From: an uncultured bacterium
GTDB taxonomy: Bacteria > Verrucomicrobiota > Kiritimatiellia > RFP12 > UBA3636
Assembly (NCBI GenBank): GCA_902793555.1
Contig: CADBEF010000020.1
Location: 1-32,273, forward strand
Direction: 5' to 3'
Length of the DNA stretch: 32,273 nucleotides
Shown here: positions 1 to 19,436 of the stretch, in pieces
Numbering within the stretch: the stretch's first letter is position 1
How the letters are laid out: each line of letters starts with the position of its first letter
The notes under the pieces: model-generated
What the model was told of the DNA's origin: nothing
Seen by the model: the letters and a program-made list of their open reading frames with translations, nothing else
The model's database searches: none
Program-made: the position numbers and the translations under genes

Positions 1-2
1 GC

Positions 3-10236
<10,234 letters not shown>

Positions 10237-12735
10237 ACCGGCGGCGAGGGGAGCTACGGCGTGACGTATTCCGCCGGCACGGTCCGTATCTCCGGCGGCA
10301 TCGTCTCGGCGACCGCCGGCGAGGGCGCCCACGGCATCGGCGGCGGCTACCTCTCCGACCGCGGCTCGGTCGAGATCACCGGCGGCACCGTGGCCGCCGC
10401 GGGCGGCGAGGGCGGAATGGACGTCGGCATCGTCGGCCCCAGCGGCGTGGCCGGCAGCGTCGTCTTCGGCGGCGGCTCCATCCTCGCCGACGTGGCCAAG
10501 GTGAAGCCGGCCGCGAAGAACGCCGCCGGTACGGCGGTGTGGCGCGTGGACGTGGCCGTCCCCGACCCCGACCCCGCGCGCGCCGTCGCCGTCACCGGGC
10601 TCGACAGCTACGGCGTCGCCGACATCTACCCCGACGGGAACGGCGACATCCACCTCTGGCTCCCCGACGGCACCTACGACTTCGTGGTCGACGGCGCCAC
10701 CGTCCACGAGGAGGTGGACGGCTCGTCCGTCTTCATCCCGCTCGGCGTCGCCGTCGACGGCGTGGACGTCGGCCACGGCTCGGGCCCGAACTGGACTCTG
10801 GACGCCGAGAAGCGCATCGTCCTCGCCGGGGCCTGCGTCGTCTCCGGCACGAACACGCTCGACGGACTCTCGGTCCGGATCGAAACCTCCGAACCGATCG
10901 TCTTCTCGAACGCCTGTGTCCGCTCCAGCTTGGGGCTCAAGGTCGCGGCGGGCACGAACGCCGTCATCCGAGGCGTCGGCCGCAACGCCCTCGCCTCCAC
11001 CTACACCTTCCCGATCCTCGAGGACGGCGCGGCCCTCGCCGTCGAGGGCGGCACGTTCGAGTTCCGGGGCCAGGACGCGCTCGCCATCCTTGGCGGGTCG
11101 GTGGCTGGAATCGCCACCTACTACACTTCGCCCACGAACGCCGTCGGCGAGACCGTGTATCTCGCGGACATCCCCGGCTTCGCGCCCGGCGAGGCGGTCG
11201 GCCCGTTCCAGGGCCTGCCGGACTACTACGACACGACCGAGCTCTTTGCGGACGACGGCGGCGCGCTCCACCTCTGGCTCCCGGAAGGCCTCTACGTCGC
11301 AACGAACGCCGTCGACGGCGCGAAGTGGACGATCCGCATCGGGCCGGACGGCAAGACGACCGTCGTCGCGTGGAACGACGACTTCACCGTGAACGGCGTG
11401 AACATCGCGGCGCTCTCCGGCGACGGCTGGAACTACGCGAACGGCGTCCTCACCCTCGCCGGCATCGAGCACTACACCCTCCACGGCACGAACGTGGTCG
11501 GCGGCGTCCGGGTCCTCGTCGCCGCGGACGCGACGGTCGAACTCTCCGGCGTCTCGGTCCGCTCCGAACGTCCGTTCGCGCTCGGCGACGGCGTCGCGGC
11601 GACCGTCCTGCTCTCCGGCCCCGGCAACGCGCTCGTTTCGACGTATTCCTCCAACGCCGGGCTCTTCGTTCCGCATAGCGCCTCCCTGACGATCACGAAC
11701 GCCACGGACGACGCGCGGCTCTACGCGTGCGGCGGCAGATACGGCGCGGGCATCGGCGCCAACAGCGGCCAGAGCGACCGGCCCGGCGACATCACCATCG
11801 CTGGCGGCATCGTCGAGGCGCGCCCCAGCGAAACGAGCGAAGGATACGCCGCCGGCATCGGCGCCGGATTCGCCGGATACAGCGGCCGCATCCGCATCAC
11901 GGGCGGCAGGGTCTACGCCTACGGATCCCAGAACGGCAGCGGGGCTTCCGCAGGCATCGGCGGCAGCGCCGAACCCTACGACGATTCCAATGGTCTGATC
12001 GAGATCTCCGGCGGGACCGTCTACGCCTGCGGCGGCTCCGTGAGCGTCGAGCGCATCGGCGCCGACATCGGCGACGGCACGAGCCAGCGCGACATGCACG
12101 ACAACAGGAACGCCGTCGTCATCACGGGCGGCAGCGTCGTGCTCGCGCACTTCGGCTCCGAAAAGGGCGGCTTCACGCAGAGCCGGACGGACGAGGAGAA
12201 CCTGCCGCACGACGCCGCCGGCCGCGTCCTCCACGCCGTCGTCGTCCCCCTCGGCACGCCCGACGCCGCGGTCTCGCTTCTGGTGAGCCGACCCTCCGAT
12301 TCATCGGAGGAATCATCGGAGGTCTCCTACGGCACGCGCGACCTCTACGCCGACGCAAACGGCGACCTCTACCTCTGGCTGCCGGACGGCGACTACCGCT
12401 TCGAAGCGAACGGTCGCGGCTACACCGCGACCGTGGACGGCGCGGACACCGTGGCCGTGGCCGACGCGATCGCCGTGGAGGCCCTCCATATCGAGAGCAT
12501 CGAGCTGGTTCCCGGCGCCGTGGTCCTCGTCGTCTCGGCCGAGCCGGACGGCGCTCTCACCGCCGAAACCGCCCCGCTCCTGCGCGTCCGCGCGTCCGAA
12601 GCCCTTCCCGTCTCCGACGGCGATCTCCTCGACCCCGCCGACGTCCTCCCCCTCCTCAACGACGACGGCACCGCGACCCTCGTCCTCCCGTCCCCGGACC
12701 CTGCCGCGCAGTTCTACCGCGTTGAAATGCAATAA
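10237..12735 (+). CDS. Giant Gly-rich modular surface protein, downstream part with C-terminal domain
   Basis: This is the continuation of the preceding gene after the frameshift. A TGA in this frame at 10216-10218 shows it is not open further upstream. It carries further GAGIGGG-type coils (10270-10470 and 11720-12130) and two more module lead-ins, near 10744 (VDGVDVGHGSGPNWTLD) and 11383 (VNGVNIAALSGDGWNY). A C-terminal domain at about 12480-12732 reads IESIELVPGAVVLVVSA...LRVRASEALPVSDGDLLDP...FYRVEMQ. The same domain ends the next gene (FYRVEIP), so it is probably a shared anchoring or export domain; that role is inference. A GTG at 10261 could start translation, but no convincing ribosome-binding site is seen, so I treat the segment as the 3' part of one gene. 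Confidence 0.8.
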   Translation, partial: TGGEGSYGVTYSAGTVRISGGIVSATAGEGAHGIGGGYLSDRGSVEITGGTVAAAGGEGGMDVGIVGPSGVAGSVVFGGGSILADVAKVKPAAKNAAGTAVWRVDVAVPDPDPARAVAVTGLDSYGVADIYPDGNGDIHLWLPDGTYDFVVDGATVHEEVDGSSVFIPLGVAVDGVDVGHGSGPNWTLDAEKRIVLAGACVVSGTNTLDGLSVRIETSEPIVFSNACVRSSLGLKVAAGTNAVIRGVGRNALASTYTFPILEDGAALAVEGGTFEFRGQDALAILGGSVAGIATYYTSPTNAVGETVYLADIPGFAPGEAVGPFQGLPDYYDTTELFADDGGALHLWLPEGLYVATNAVDGAKWTIRIGPDGKTTVVAWNDDFTVNGVNIAALSGDGWNYANGVLTLAGIEHYTLHGTNVVGGVRVLVAADATVELSGVSVRSERPFALGDGVAATVLLSGPGNALVSTYSSNAGLFVPHSASLTITNATDDARLYACGGRYGAGIGANSGQSDRPGDITIAGGIVEARPSETSEGYAAGIGAGFAGYSGRIRITGGRVYAYGSQNGSGASAGIGGSAEPYDDSNGLIEISGGTVYACGGSVSVERIGADIGDGTSQRDMHDNRNAVVITGGSVVLAHFGSEKGGFTQSRTDEENLPHDAAGRVLHAVVVPLGTPDAAVSLLVSRPSDSSEESSEVSYGTRDLYADANGDLYLWLPDGDYRFEANGRGYTATVDGADTVAVADAIAVEALHIESIELVPGAVVLVVSAEPDGALTAETAPLLRVRASEALPVSDGDLLDPADVLPLLNDDGTATLVLPSPDPAAQFYRVEMQ

Positions 12736-12748
12736 GCAAGGCCTCGCC

Positions 12749-15700
12749 ATGAATCACGCGAAACGACTTCTCCCCCTCATCTGCCTCGCGGCGTCCTTTT
12801 CCGCCGCCGCTCCTGTCGGCGTCGCCGTGAACGACGTAGACGTCTCGGCGCTTTCGGGCAACGGCTGGACCTACGACCCCGCCACGTCGAACCTCGTCCT
12901 TTCCGCCGCCGGCCCCTACACGCTCTCCGGAACCAACACCGCCGGCGAGGTCTCGGTCGTGTGCCGGACCGTTTCGGGAGCGGAGCAGTCCGTCGCCCTC
13001 TCCAACCTCGTCCTGTCCTCGTCCGCCGCCTCGCCCTTCGCCCTCGCGACGAACGCCGTCGTTGCGCTTTCGCTCGCAGGGACCAACGAGCTGTCGTCCT
13101 CCAAGTCCGGCCGGCCCGCGATCCTCGTCCCCGGCGGCGCCTCGCTGGCCGTCACCAACGCCCCGTCCGAGCCGACGAACGGCGGAACCCTCTCCGCCGT
13201 CGCCACCGCCGACGCCCCCGGCATCGGCGGCCCGGCCTACGGCGCCGTCGGCGACATCGCGATCGCGGGCGGCCGCGTCGTCGCGCGCGGCAACGGCTAC
13301 GCCGTGGCGGGCATCGGCGCCGGCAACGGCGGCACGGGCGGTTCCGTGACGATCGCGGGCGGCCTCGTCGACGCGCGCGGCGGCACCCCCGGCGCGGGCC
13401 TCGGCGGCGGCGGCGGCGGCAACGGGCCGTCCGTCTCGATCTCCGGCGGCACCGTCTTCGCGCAGGGGCACAACACCGCCGACATCGGGCCGAGCGCCGG
13501 CAGGGTCACGTCGGCGTCCACCCAGGCCGTTCTCCTGACCGGCGGGTCCCTCCGCATCGCCAACCGCTGCGAACCTCCGGCCTCCAACGGAACGGAGCGC
13601 GTCTGGTGCGTGACCGTCACGGACCTCCCGCCGACCGCCCTCGTCGAGGGCCTGCAGGGGCTGCCCGACGGCTATGGAGTCCACGACCTCTACGCCGACG
13701 CCGACGGCCGGATCTACCTCTGGCTGCCGAACGGCGACCACGAGTTCTCCATCGGCGACGAGCGCTGGATCGCGACCGTCGCCGGCGCCGACACCGTCGC
13801 CGTCCGCGTCCTCGATCCCGTCGATCCGCTCGGCGTCTGCGTGGACGGCGTCGACGTCTCGGCCCGTGCCGGCCCCGGCTGGACCTACGACCCCGGCACC
13901 CGGCAGCTCGCCCTCTCCGCCGACTGCGTCCTCTCCGGCAGCAACGACGTCGGCGCCGTCTCCGTCCGCGTCGCCGCCGACTGCGCCGTCACCCTCTCCA
14001 ACCTCTGCCTCCGCCTCGCCGGCGTCGCAGGCCCCTACTTCCCCGTTCTCCTCGGCGACGGCGTCGCCGCCACCCTCGTCCTCTCCGGCACCAACACCCT
14101 GTGGGCCGGATCCGGCAACGCGGCCGTCGGCGTCCCGACCGGAACCGCCCTGACCATCGCCGGCGACGGCACCCTCGACGCCTCCGGCGGCTACGTCGGC
14201 GCGGGCATCGGCGGATGGAACACCACCGGCTGCGGCACCGTCTCCATCGAAGGCGGCATCCTCCTTCTCGGCCGCGGCTCCGAGGCCGCGTGCATCGGCG
14301 GCGGCGCACGCGGCGACGGCGGCGACGTCACGATTTCCGGCGGCACCGTCCTCCTCCGCGAATACACCTCCTACCCCGTCCCATACTCCATCGGCCGCGG
14401 CAGGAACTCCAGCGGCGCCAACGGCACCTTGACCATTACCGGCGGGTCCCTCGGCGAACTCCCCCGCAGCTCTGCCAGCCACGCCATCTCCCCCAACCTC
14501 CTCGGCTCCGCCCCCACCAATGCCGCGGGCGACCTCGTCCACAGCGTCACCGTCACCAACCTGCCCTCCAACGCCCCCGTCGCCCTCGCCGGCCTCCCCG
14601 CTTACTACGGCACGAACTCCCTCGTCGCCGACGACTCCGGCAAGATCTACCTCTGGCTCCCGGACGGCGACTACGCGTTCACGGCCGGCGGCGCGGACTA
14701 CACGGCGACCGTGGACGGCGCGAACACCGTCGCCGACCTCGTTCCCCCGGTCATCGAGCCGCTCGGCGTCCTCGTGAACGGCGTCGACGTCTGCGCCCTT
14801 GCCGGCGACGGCTGGACCTACGACCCCGCCACGTCGAACCTCGTCCTTTCCGCAGCCGGCCCCTACACGCTCTCCGGAACCAACACGGCCGGGCAGGTCC
14901 AGGTGGTCGGGCGGCCCGCCTCCGGAAACCTGCAGAGCATCGTCCTCTCCAACCTCGTGCTCTCCGCCGCCGCGCCCCTCGCGCTCGAGACGAATGCGTC
15001 CCCCCTGTTGACCGTCCTCGGCGAGAGCTCGCTCTCTGCCACCGCCGCCGGTCGGCCCGCGATTCTCGTCCCCGCCGGCGCCTCGCTCCTGGTGGCCGCC
15101 GGAGACGCCGTCCGGGATTCCCTCTCCGCCACCGGCGGCGAAGGCTCGCCCGCCGTCTCCGGCGCGGGCACCCTCGGGCTCGTCGGCGGCCGGCTCTCCT
15201 TCGCCGGCGGCGCCGGCGCCGCCTCCCTCGGGCCCGGATCGCTCGTGGCGTTCGGCGGAACGACCGTCGCGCCGTCCGTCTCCGCCGCGACCTCCGCGCT
15301 TCTCGCCGGCGGCTCCTTCCGCGCCGCCTCCGCGGACGTCTCCCCCGCGCCCTCCAACGCGACCGAGCGCGTCTTCTGCGTCACGGTCACGAACCTCGTC
15401 CCGAACGCGGCCGTCGAGGACCTGTCGGGCCTCCCCGACGGCTACGGCGTCGGCGGCATCGTCGCGGACGGCGACGGCTGCGCCTACCTCTGGTTCCCGG
15501 ACGGCATGCACGTCATCGCCGTGGACGGCGTCTACTACCGCGCCGAGGTCGCCGGGGCGGACATCGTCGCGGAGCTTGTGCCGTCCTTCGAGCCGGTCGG
15601 CGTCACCGTGAACGGGATCGACATCGGCCTCTTCGCCGGGAACGGCTGGACCTACAGCCCAACCAGCCACGAGCTCCGGCTCTCCGGGGCCGGCCCCTAC

Positions 15701-16873
15701 GCGGTCTCCGGCACCAACACCGCCGGCGAGGTGACGGTCCTGTGCCGGGCCCTTGCGGGCGGCGCGGAGCAGTCCGTCGAGCTCTCCAACCTCGTCCTGT
15801 CCTCGTCCGCCGCCTCGCCCTTCGCGCTCGAGGCCGGCGCCGCCGTCGCGCTTTCGCTCGCCGGCACCAACGAACTGACGTCCTCCAAGTCCGGCCAGCC
15901 CGCGCTCCTCGTCCCCGGCGGAGCCTCGCTGACCGTCACCAACGCCCCGTCCGAGCCGACGAACGGCGGAACCCTCTCCGCCACCGCCACAATCGAAGCC
16001 ACCGGCATCGGCGGCCTGGCCTACGGCGCCGTCGGCGACATCGCGATCGCGGGCGGCCGCGTTGTCGCGCGCGGCAACGGCTTCGGCGTGGCGGGCATCG
16101 GCGCCGGCAACAGCGGCACGGGCGGAAGCGTCTCGATTTCGGGCGGCCTCGTCGACGCGAGCGGCGGCATCCCCGGCGCCGGCCTCGGCGGCGGCGGCAG
16201 CGGCAAAGGACCGTCCGTCTCGATCTCCGGCGGCACCGTCGTCGCGGAGGGACACAACACCCCTGATGTCGGTCGGAGCTCCGGCTCCGTCACGTCGAGC
16301 TCCACCCAGACCATCCTCCTGACCGGCGGCTCGCTCCACGCGAAGGCCCCTCGCTGCGAACCCGACCCCGGAAACGGCGTCGAGCGCGTCTGGTGCGTGA
16401 CCGTCACGAACCTCCCGCCGAACGCCCTCGTCGAGGGCCTGCAGGGCCTGCCCGCCGGCTACGGCGCGCACGACCTCTACGCCGACGCCGACGGCAAGCT
16501 CTACCTCTGGCTGCCGGCCGGCGACTACGAGCTTCGCATCGCCCCCGACGATCTCTGGACCGCGACCGTCGCGGACAAGAACGTCGTCGCGACCTACCGC
16601 TCCGTCGCGAAACCGGACTCGATCGTCATCGACTCCATCGCCGTCGCCGAGGACGCCGTCACGCTCGTCGTCACGGTCGCGCCCGCCTCGTGGCTCGAGG
16701 CGCACGCGGGCGACCTGCGCGTGCGCGCGTCCGATACCCTTCCCGTCTCCGCCGGCGAACTCCTCGACCCCGCCGCGGTGGCGATCGCGGCCGACCCCGC
16801 CACGGGCGAGGCGACCCTCGTCCTCCCCTCCCCCGCCCCGCCCTCGCGCTTCTACCGCGTCGAAATCCCGTGA
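12749..16873 (+). CDS. Large secreted Gly-rich modular surface protein (1374 aa)
   Basis: The ATG at 12749 is chosen because AAGG lies 7 nt upstream and the product begins with a clear signal peptide (MNHAKRLLPLICLAASFSAAA, likely cleaved near residues 18-21). The earlier in-frame ATG at 12722 overlaps the previous gene. Four modules follow, with lead-ins such as VAVNDVDVSALSGNGWTYD, CVDGVDVSARAGPGWTYD, LVNGVDVCALAGDGWTYD and VTVNGIDIGLFAGNGWTY. Each ends in 'LYADADGxxYLWLPxGD' and has short Gly-rich coils. Modules 1 and 4 are nearly identical in DNA over several hundred bases. The C-terminal domain ends LPSPAPPSRFYRVEIP, as in the upstream giant gene 13 bp away. The protein is predicted to be exported and surface-located. 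A carbohydrate-binding or adhesin role is plausible but unproven, and no catalytic motif is recognised. Confidence 0.9.
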   Translation: MNHAKRLLPLICLAASFSAAAPVGVAVNDVDVSALSGNGWTYDPATSNLVLSAAGPYTLSGTNTAGEVSVVCRTVSGAEQSVALSNLVLSSSAASPFALATNAVVALSLAGTNELSSSKSGRPAILVPGGASLAVTNAPSEPTNGGTLSAVATADAPGIGGPAYGAVGDIAIAGGRVVARGNGYAVAGIGAGNGGTGGSVTIAGGLVDARGGTPGAGLGGGGGGNGPSVSISGGTVFAQGHNTADIGPSAGRVTSASTQAVLLTGGSLRIANRCEPPASNGTERVWCVTVTDLPPTALVEGLQGLPDGYGVHDLYADADGRIYLWLPNGDHEFSIGDERWIATVAGADTVAVRVLDPVDPLGVCVDGVDVSARAGPGWTYDPGTRQLALSADCVLSGSNDVGAVSVRVAADCAVTLSNLCLRLAGVAGPYFPVLLGDGVAATLVLSGTNTLWAGSGNAAVGVPTGTALTIAGDGTLDASGGYVGAGIGGWNTTGCGTVSIEGGILLLGRGSEAACIGGGARGDGGDVTISGGTVLLREYTSYPVPYSIGRGRNSSGANGTLTITGGSLGELPRSSASHAISPNLLGSAPTNAAGDLVHSVTVTNLPSNAPVALAGLPAYYGTNSLVADDSGKIYLWLPDGDYAFTAGGADYTATVDGANTVADLVPPVIEPLGVLVNGVDVCALAGDGWTYDPATSNLVLSAAGPYTLSGTNTAGQVQVVGRPASGNLQSIVLSNLVLSAAAPLALETNASPLLTVLGESSLSATAAGRPAILVPAGASLLVAAGDAVRDSLSATGGEGSPAVSGAGTLGLVGGRLSFAGGAGAASLGPGSLVAFGGTTVAPSVSAATSALLAGGSFRAASADVSPAPSNATERVFCVTVTNLVPNAAVEDLSGLPDGYGVGGIVADGDGCAYLWFPDGMHVIAVDGVYYRAEVAGADIVAELVPSFEPVGVTVNGIDIGLFAGNGWTYSPTSHELRLSGAGPYAVSGTNTAGEVTVLCRALAGGAEQSVELSNLVLSSSAASPFALEAGAAVALSLAGTNELTSSKSGQPALLVPGGASLTVTNAPSEPTNGGTLSATATIEATGIGGLAYGAVGDIAIAGGRVVARGNGFGVAGIGAGNSGTGGSVSISGGLVDASGGIPGAGLGGGGSGKGPSVSISGGTVVAEGHNTPDVGRSSGSVTSSSTQTILLTGGSLHAKAPRCEPDPGNGVERVWCVTVTNLPPNALVEGLQGLPAGYGAHDLYADADGKLYLWLPAGDYELRIAPDDLWTATVADKNVVATYRSVAKPDSIVIDSIAVAEDAVTLVVTVAPASWLEAHAGDLRVRASDTLPVSAGELLDPAAVAIAADPATGEATLVLPSPAPPSRFYRVEIP

Positions 16874-16904
16874 CCCCTTTCCAACCAACAACAACTCCCC
16901 ATCC

Positions 16905-17201
16905 ATGAACATCGAAAAGAAACTCGAAGACTCCACCCTCACGATCGCCCTCGAAGGGCGCCTCGACACCACCACGTCCCCCGATCTCGAGGAAGCGCTC
17001 GGCGAGTCGCTCGACGGCGTGACCGCCCTCGTCTTCGACTTCACCAAGCTCGACTACCTCTCGTCGGCCGGGCTCCGCGTCCTGCTCTCCGCCCAGAAGC
17101 GGATGAACAAGCAGGGCTCGATGAAGCTCGTCCACGTGAACGACGCGGTGAAAGAGGTTTTCGACATCACCGGCTTCGCCGACTTCCTGACGATCGAGTA
17201 G
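16905..17201 (+). CDS. Anti-sigma factor antagonist, STAS domain (RsbV/SpoIIAA-like)
   Basis: The 98-aa product is a single STAS domain. The pattern LEGRLDTTTSPDLEEAL...LVFDFTKLDYLSSAGLRVLLSAQK is typical of RsbV/SpoIIAA. Ser54, the second Ser of YLSSAGL, aligns with the phosphorylated serine of that family. In partner switching the dephosphorylated STAS protein captures a RsbW-type kinase and frees its target; phosphorylation on this serine reverses that, and a PP2C phosphatase resets it. The gene starts 31 nt after the giant surface gene and has no obvious Shine-Dalgarno, only a C/A-rich leader. Its TAG abuts the ATG of the phosphatase/kinase gene, so the two are co-expressed. The downstream target may be a sigma factor, as in Bacillus, or another T3SS regulator, as for Bordetella BtrV. 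Confidence 0.93.
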   Translation: MNIEKKLEDSTLTIALEGRLDTTTSPDLEEALGESLDGVTALVFDFTKLDYLSSAGLRVLLSAQKRMNKQGSMKLVHVNDAVKEVFDITGFADFLTIE

Positions 17202-19436
17202 ATGCTCACGCTACCAGCCCAGCTCCGGATCCGCCTTCTCGTCCTCGTCGCCGTCTCGTTCTGCCTGGCGACGGCGACGCTGTGGAAGGGCGAGACGATG
17301 CGCGCCGAAAAGGACGCCCGCGTCCTTCTCGAGCTGAACTACCGCGACGTCTCGCGGGGTTTCACGGACCGCGCCGACTACCACCTCGTCTCGGTCGCCC
17401 GCGAGATCGCGAACCGGCTCGGTTCGTCCGGGCGGCTCGCCGCGACGGACGTCGCCGCGCTCTGCGCCGAGCAGGAGATCGCCGAGATCTACGACGTCGA
17501 CACGCGCGGGATCGTCGTCGGCGGCAGCCGGCTGGTCGGCGAGAAGGTGCGCGGCGAGCAGTGGTCCGAGTTCCTGCGGCTGCTCGATCCGGACGGTCCC
17601 GAGTCCATGTCCCAGCCGGACCGGCCCCGCACGTCCGACGGCAAGGTCTTCAAGTACGCCGCCGTGCGCTTCCCGGACCGCAGCGGCTACATCGAGGTCG
17701 GCTGGTCGGAGGAGCGCTTCCTCCGGTTCCTCCGCCAGCGCGCCTACGGCTACACGCGCAGCTGGCACATCGACGAGCGCGGTTTCATCGTCTTCGTCGA
17801 CCGCAACGGCGTCGTCACGAGCCACGCCGACATGTCGCTCGCCGGCAAGACCCTCGTGGAGGCGACGGGCCTCGACCCCGCCGCGGTCCCGACGGGGACG
17901 CCCTTCCGCGCGACGATCGACGGGGAGCCGATGTTCTGCTACGCGGGCCCCGTCCGCGACTACCTCGCGGTCCTCGCCGACCCGGTCGCGGACGTCTTCG
18001 CTTCGCGCGACCGCTTCATGCCGCGCATGGCGGCCGTGCTGCTCGCCGTTTTCGCGCTGCTCTTCGCGTCCGTCTCGCTCATGCTGCGCAACCGCGTGGC
18101 GGGGTCCGTCCGCCGCATCGGCGACGCACTCCACCGCATCGCGTGCGGGGACCTCGGCGGGCGCGTCGAGGTGCGCTCGAGCCTCGAGTTCTCGGAACTC
18201 TCCGACAGCATCAACGCGACCGTCGTCGCGCTGCGGGACGCGGCGGAGGAGCGCGTGCGCCGCATCGAGGCGGAGCTCGAGCTTGGCCGGACGATCCAGC
18301 AGGCCGCGCTCCCCGCCGACTTCCCCTCCGAAGAGGGCTGGAGCCTCGCGGCCTCCATGGAGGCCGCGCGCGAGGTGGGCGGCGACTTCTACGACTTCTT
18401 CCCCGTCGGTGAGACGCACCGCGCGTTCCTCGTCGCCGACGTCTCCGGCAAGGGCGTCACCGGCGCGCTGTACATGATGAACGCCAAGACGCTGCTCAAG
18501 GACGCGCTCCTGGCCGACCCGGAGCGCGACCCGGCCGCCGCCCTCTCCCGGGCGAACGACGAGCTCTGCGCCAACAACCCCGCCGAGATGTTCGTCACCG
18601 CGTGGGTCGGCGTCCTCGACCTCGAGACCGGCCGCGTCGCCTTCGCCAACGCCGGCCACAACCCGCCCCTGCACCTGCGCGAAGGCGCCGCCCCGGAGTG
18701 GATCCGCGAGAAGTCCGGCTGCCCGCTCGGGTGCTTCGAGGGCGTCGCCTACAAGCGCCGCGAGATCGCGCTCGGCGCCGGCGACGCGCTCTTCCTCTAC
18801 ACCGACGGCGTCACCGAGGCGATGGACCGCGCCGGCGCGCTCTTCGGCGAGGAGCGCCTCGCCGCGACGCTCGCCGCCGCCGGCACGCGCGTCCCGCGCG
18901 CGCTTGACGTCGCCGTCCACGCCGCCGTCTCCGCCTTCGCCGCCGGCGCCCCGCGCGCGGACGACCTCACCGTGCTCGCCGTGCAGTGGCTCAGCGCGCC
19001 CGAGCGCCGCATGCGGACCTTCCAGAACGACGAAAACGCGCTCGCCGCGTCCGCCGAGTTCCTCGAGCGGACGCTCGACGAGGCCGGCTGCCCGCCGAAG
19101 GACAAGGCCCGGCTCCTCGTCGCGCTCGACGAGGTCGTCTCCAACGTCGTGCGCTGCTCGGGCGCGTCCGGCCTCGCGATCACGGTCCGATTCTCCCGCG
19201 ACCCGCGCGGCGCGACGGTCTCGGTCTCCGACGACGGCAAGCCCTTCGACCCGCTCCGAATCCCGCCGCCGGACCTGACGCTCGGCGCGGACGAACGCCC
19301 GATCGGCGGCCTCGGCATCCTGCTGCTCCGCAAGACGATGGACGGCCTCTCCTACCGCCACGCGCACGGTTGCAACATCCTCTCCTTCCGCAAGAACTTC
19401 GGCCCAGCGCCGACAGCCCCGGAGTCCCACGCATGA
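17202..19436 (+). CDS. Membrane sensor with fused SpoIIE/RsbU-type PP2C phosphatase and RsbW-type kinase domain
   Basis: The 744-aa protein has TM1 at about 9-29, an extracytoplasmic Cache-like sensor at about 30-270, TM2 at about 273-295 and HAMP plus linker at about 296-360. The SpoIIE/PP2C domain spans about 362-595, with GGDFYDFF near 393, VADVSGKG near 411, TDGVTEAMD near 534 and ADDLTVLAVQ near 586. The C-terminal HATPase_c domain covers about 605-735, with the N-box ALDEVVSN near 641, SDDGKPFDP near 676 and GGLGILLL near 702. The phosphatase should dephosphorylate the upstream STAS protein, and the kinase domain should phosphorylate or sequester it, giving one receptor with opposing activities. 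There is no spacer from the STAS gene, and it overlaps the next gene by ATGA, tying the switch to the T3SS locus. The nearest known parallel is Bordetella BtrU/BtrV/BtrW, where these are separate proteins. Confidence 0.92.
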   Translation: MLTLPAQLRIRLLVLVAVSFCLATATLWKGETMRAEKDARVLLELNYRDVSRGFTDRADYHLVSVAREIANRLGSSGRLAATDVAALCAEQEIAEIYDVDTRGIVVGGSRLVGEKVRGEQWSEFLRLLDPDGPESMSQPDRPRTSDGKVFKYAAVRFPDRSGYIEVGWSEERFLRFLRQRAYGYTRSWHIDERGFIVFVDRNGVVTSHADMSLAGKTLVEATGLDPAAVPTGTPFRATIDGEPMFCYAGPVRDYLAVLADPVADVFASRDRFMPRMAAVLLAVFALLFASVSLMLRNRVAGSVRRIGDALHRIACGDLGGRVEVRSSLEFSELSDSINATVVALRDAAEERVRRIEAELELGRTIQQAALPADFPSEEGWSLAASMEAAREVGGDFYDFFPVGETHRAFLVADVSGKGVTGALYMMNAKTLLKDALLADPERDPAAALSRANDELCANNPAEMFVTAWVGVLDLETGRVAFANAGHNPPLHLREGAAPEWIREKSGCPLGCFEGVAYKRREIALGAGDALFLYTDGVTEAMDRAGALFGEERLAATLAAAGTRVPRALDVAVHAAVSAFAAGAPRADDLTVLAVQWLSAPERRMRTFQNDENALAASAEFLERTLDEAGCPPKDKARLLVALDEVVSNVVRCSGASGLAITVRFSRDPRGATVSVSDDGKPFDPLRIPPPDLTLGADERPIGGLGILLLRKTMDGLSYRHAHGCNILSFRKNFGPAPTAPESHA

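Noticed and set aside
10240..11678. Continuation of the first giant gene in its original frame to 11678
   Set aside because: After 10236 the translation becomes Arg/His-rich without any module motif, while the +1 frame carries the family sequence to 12735.
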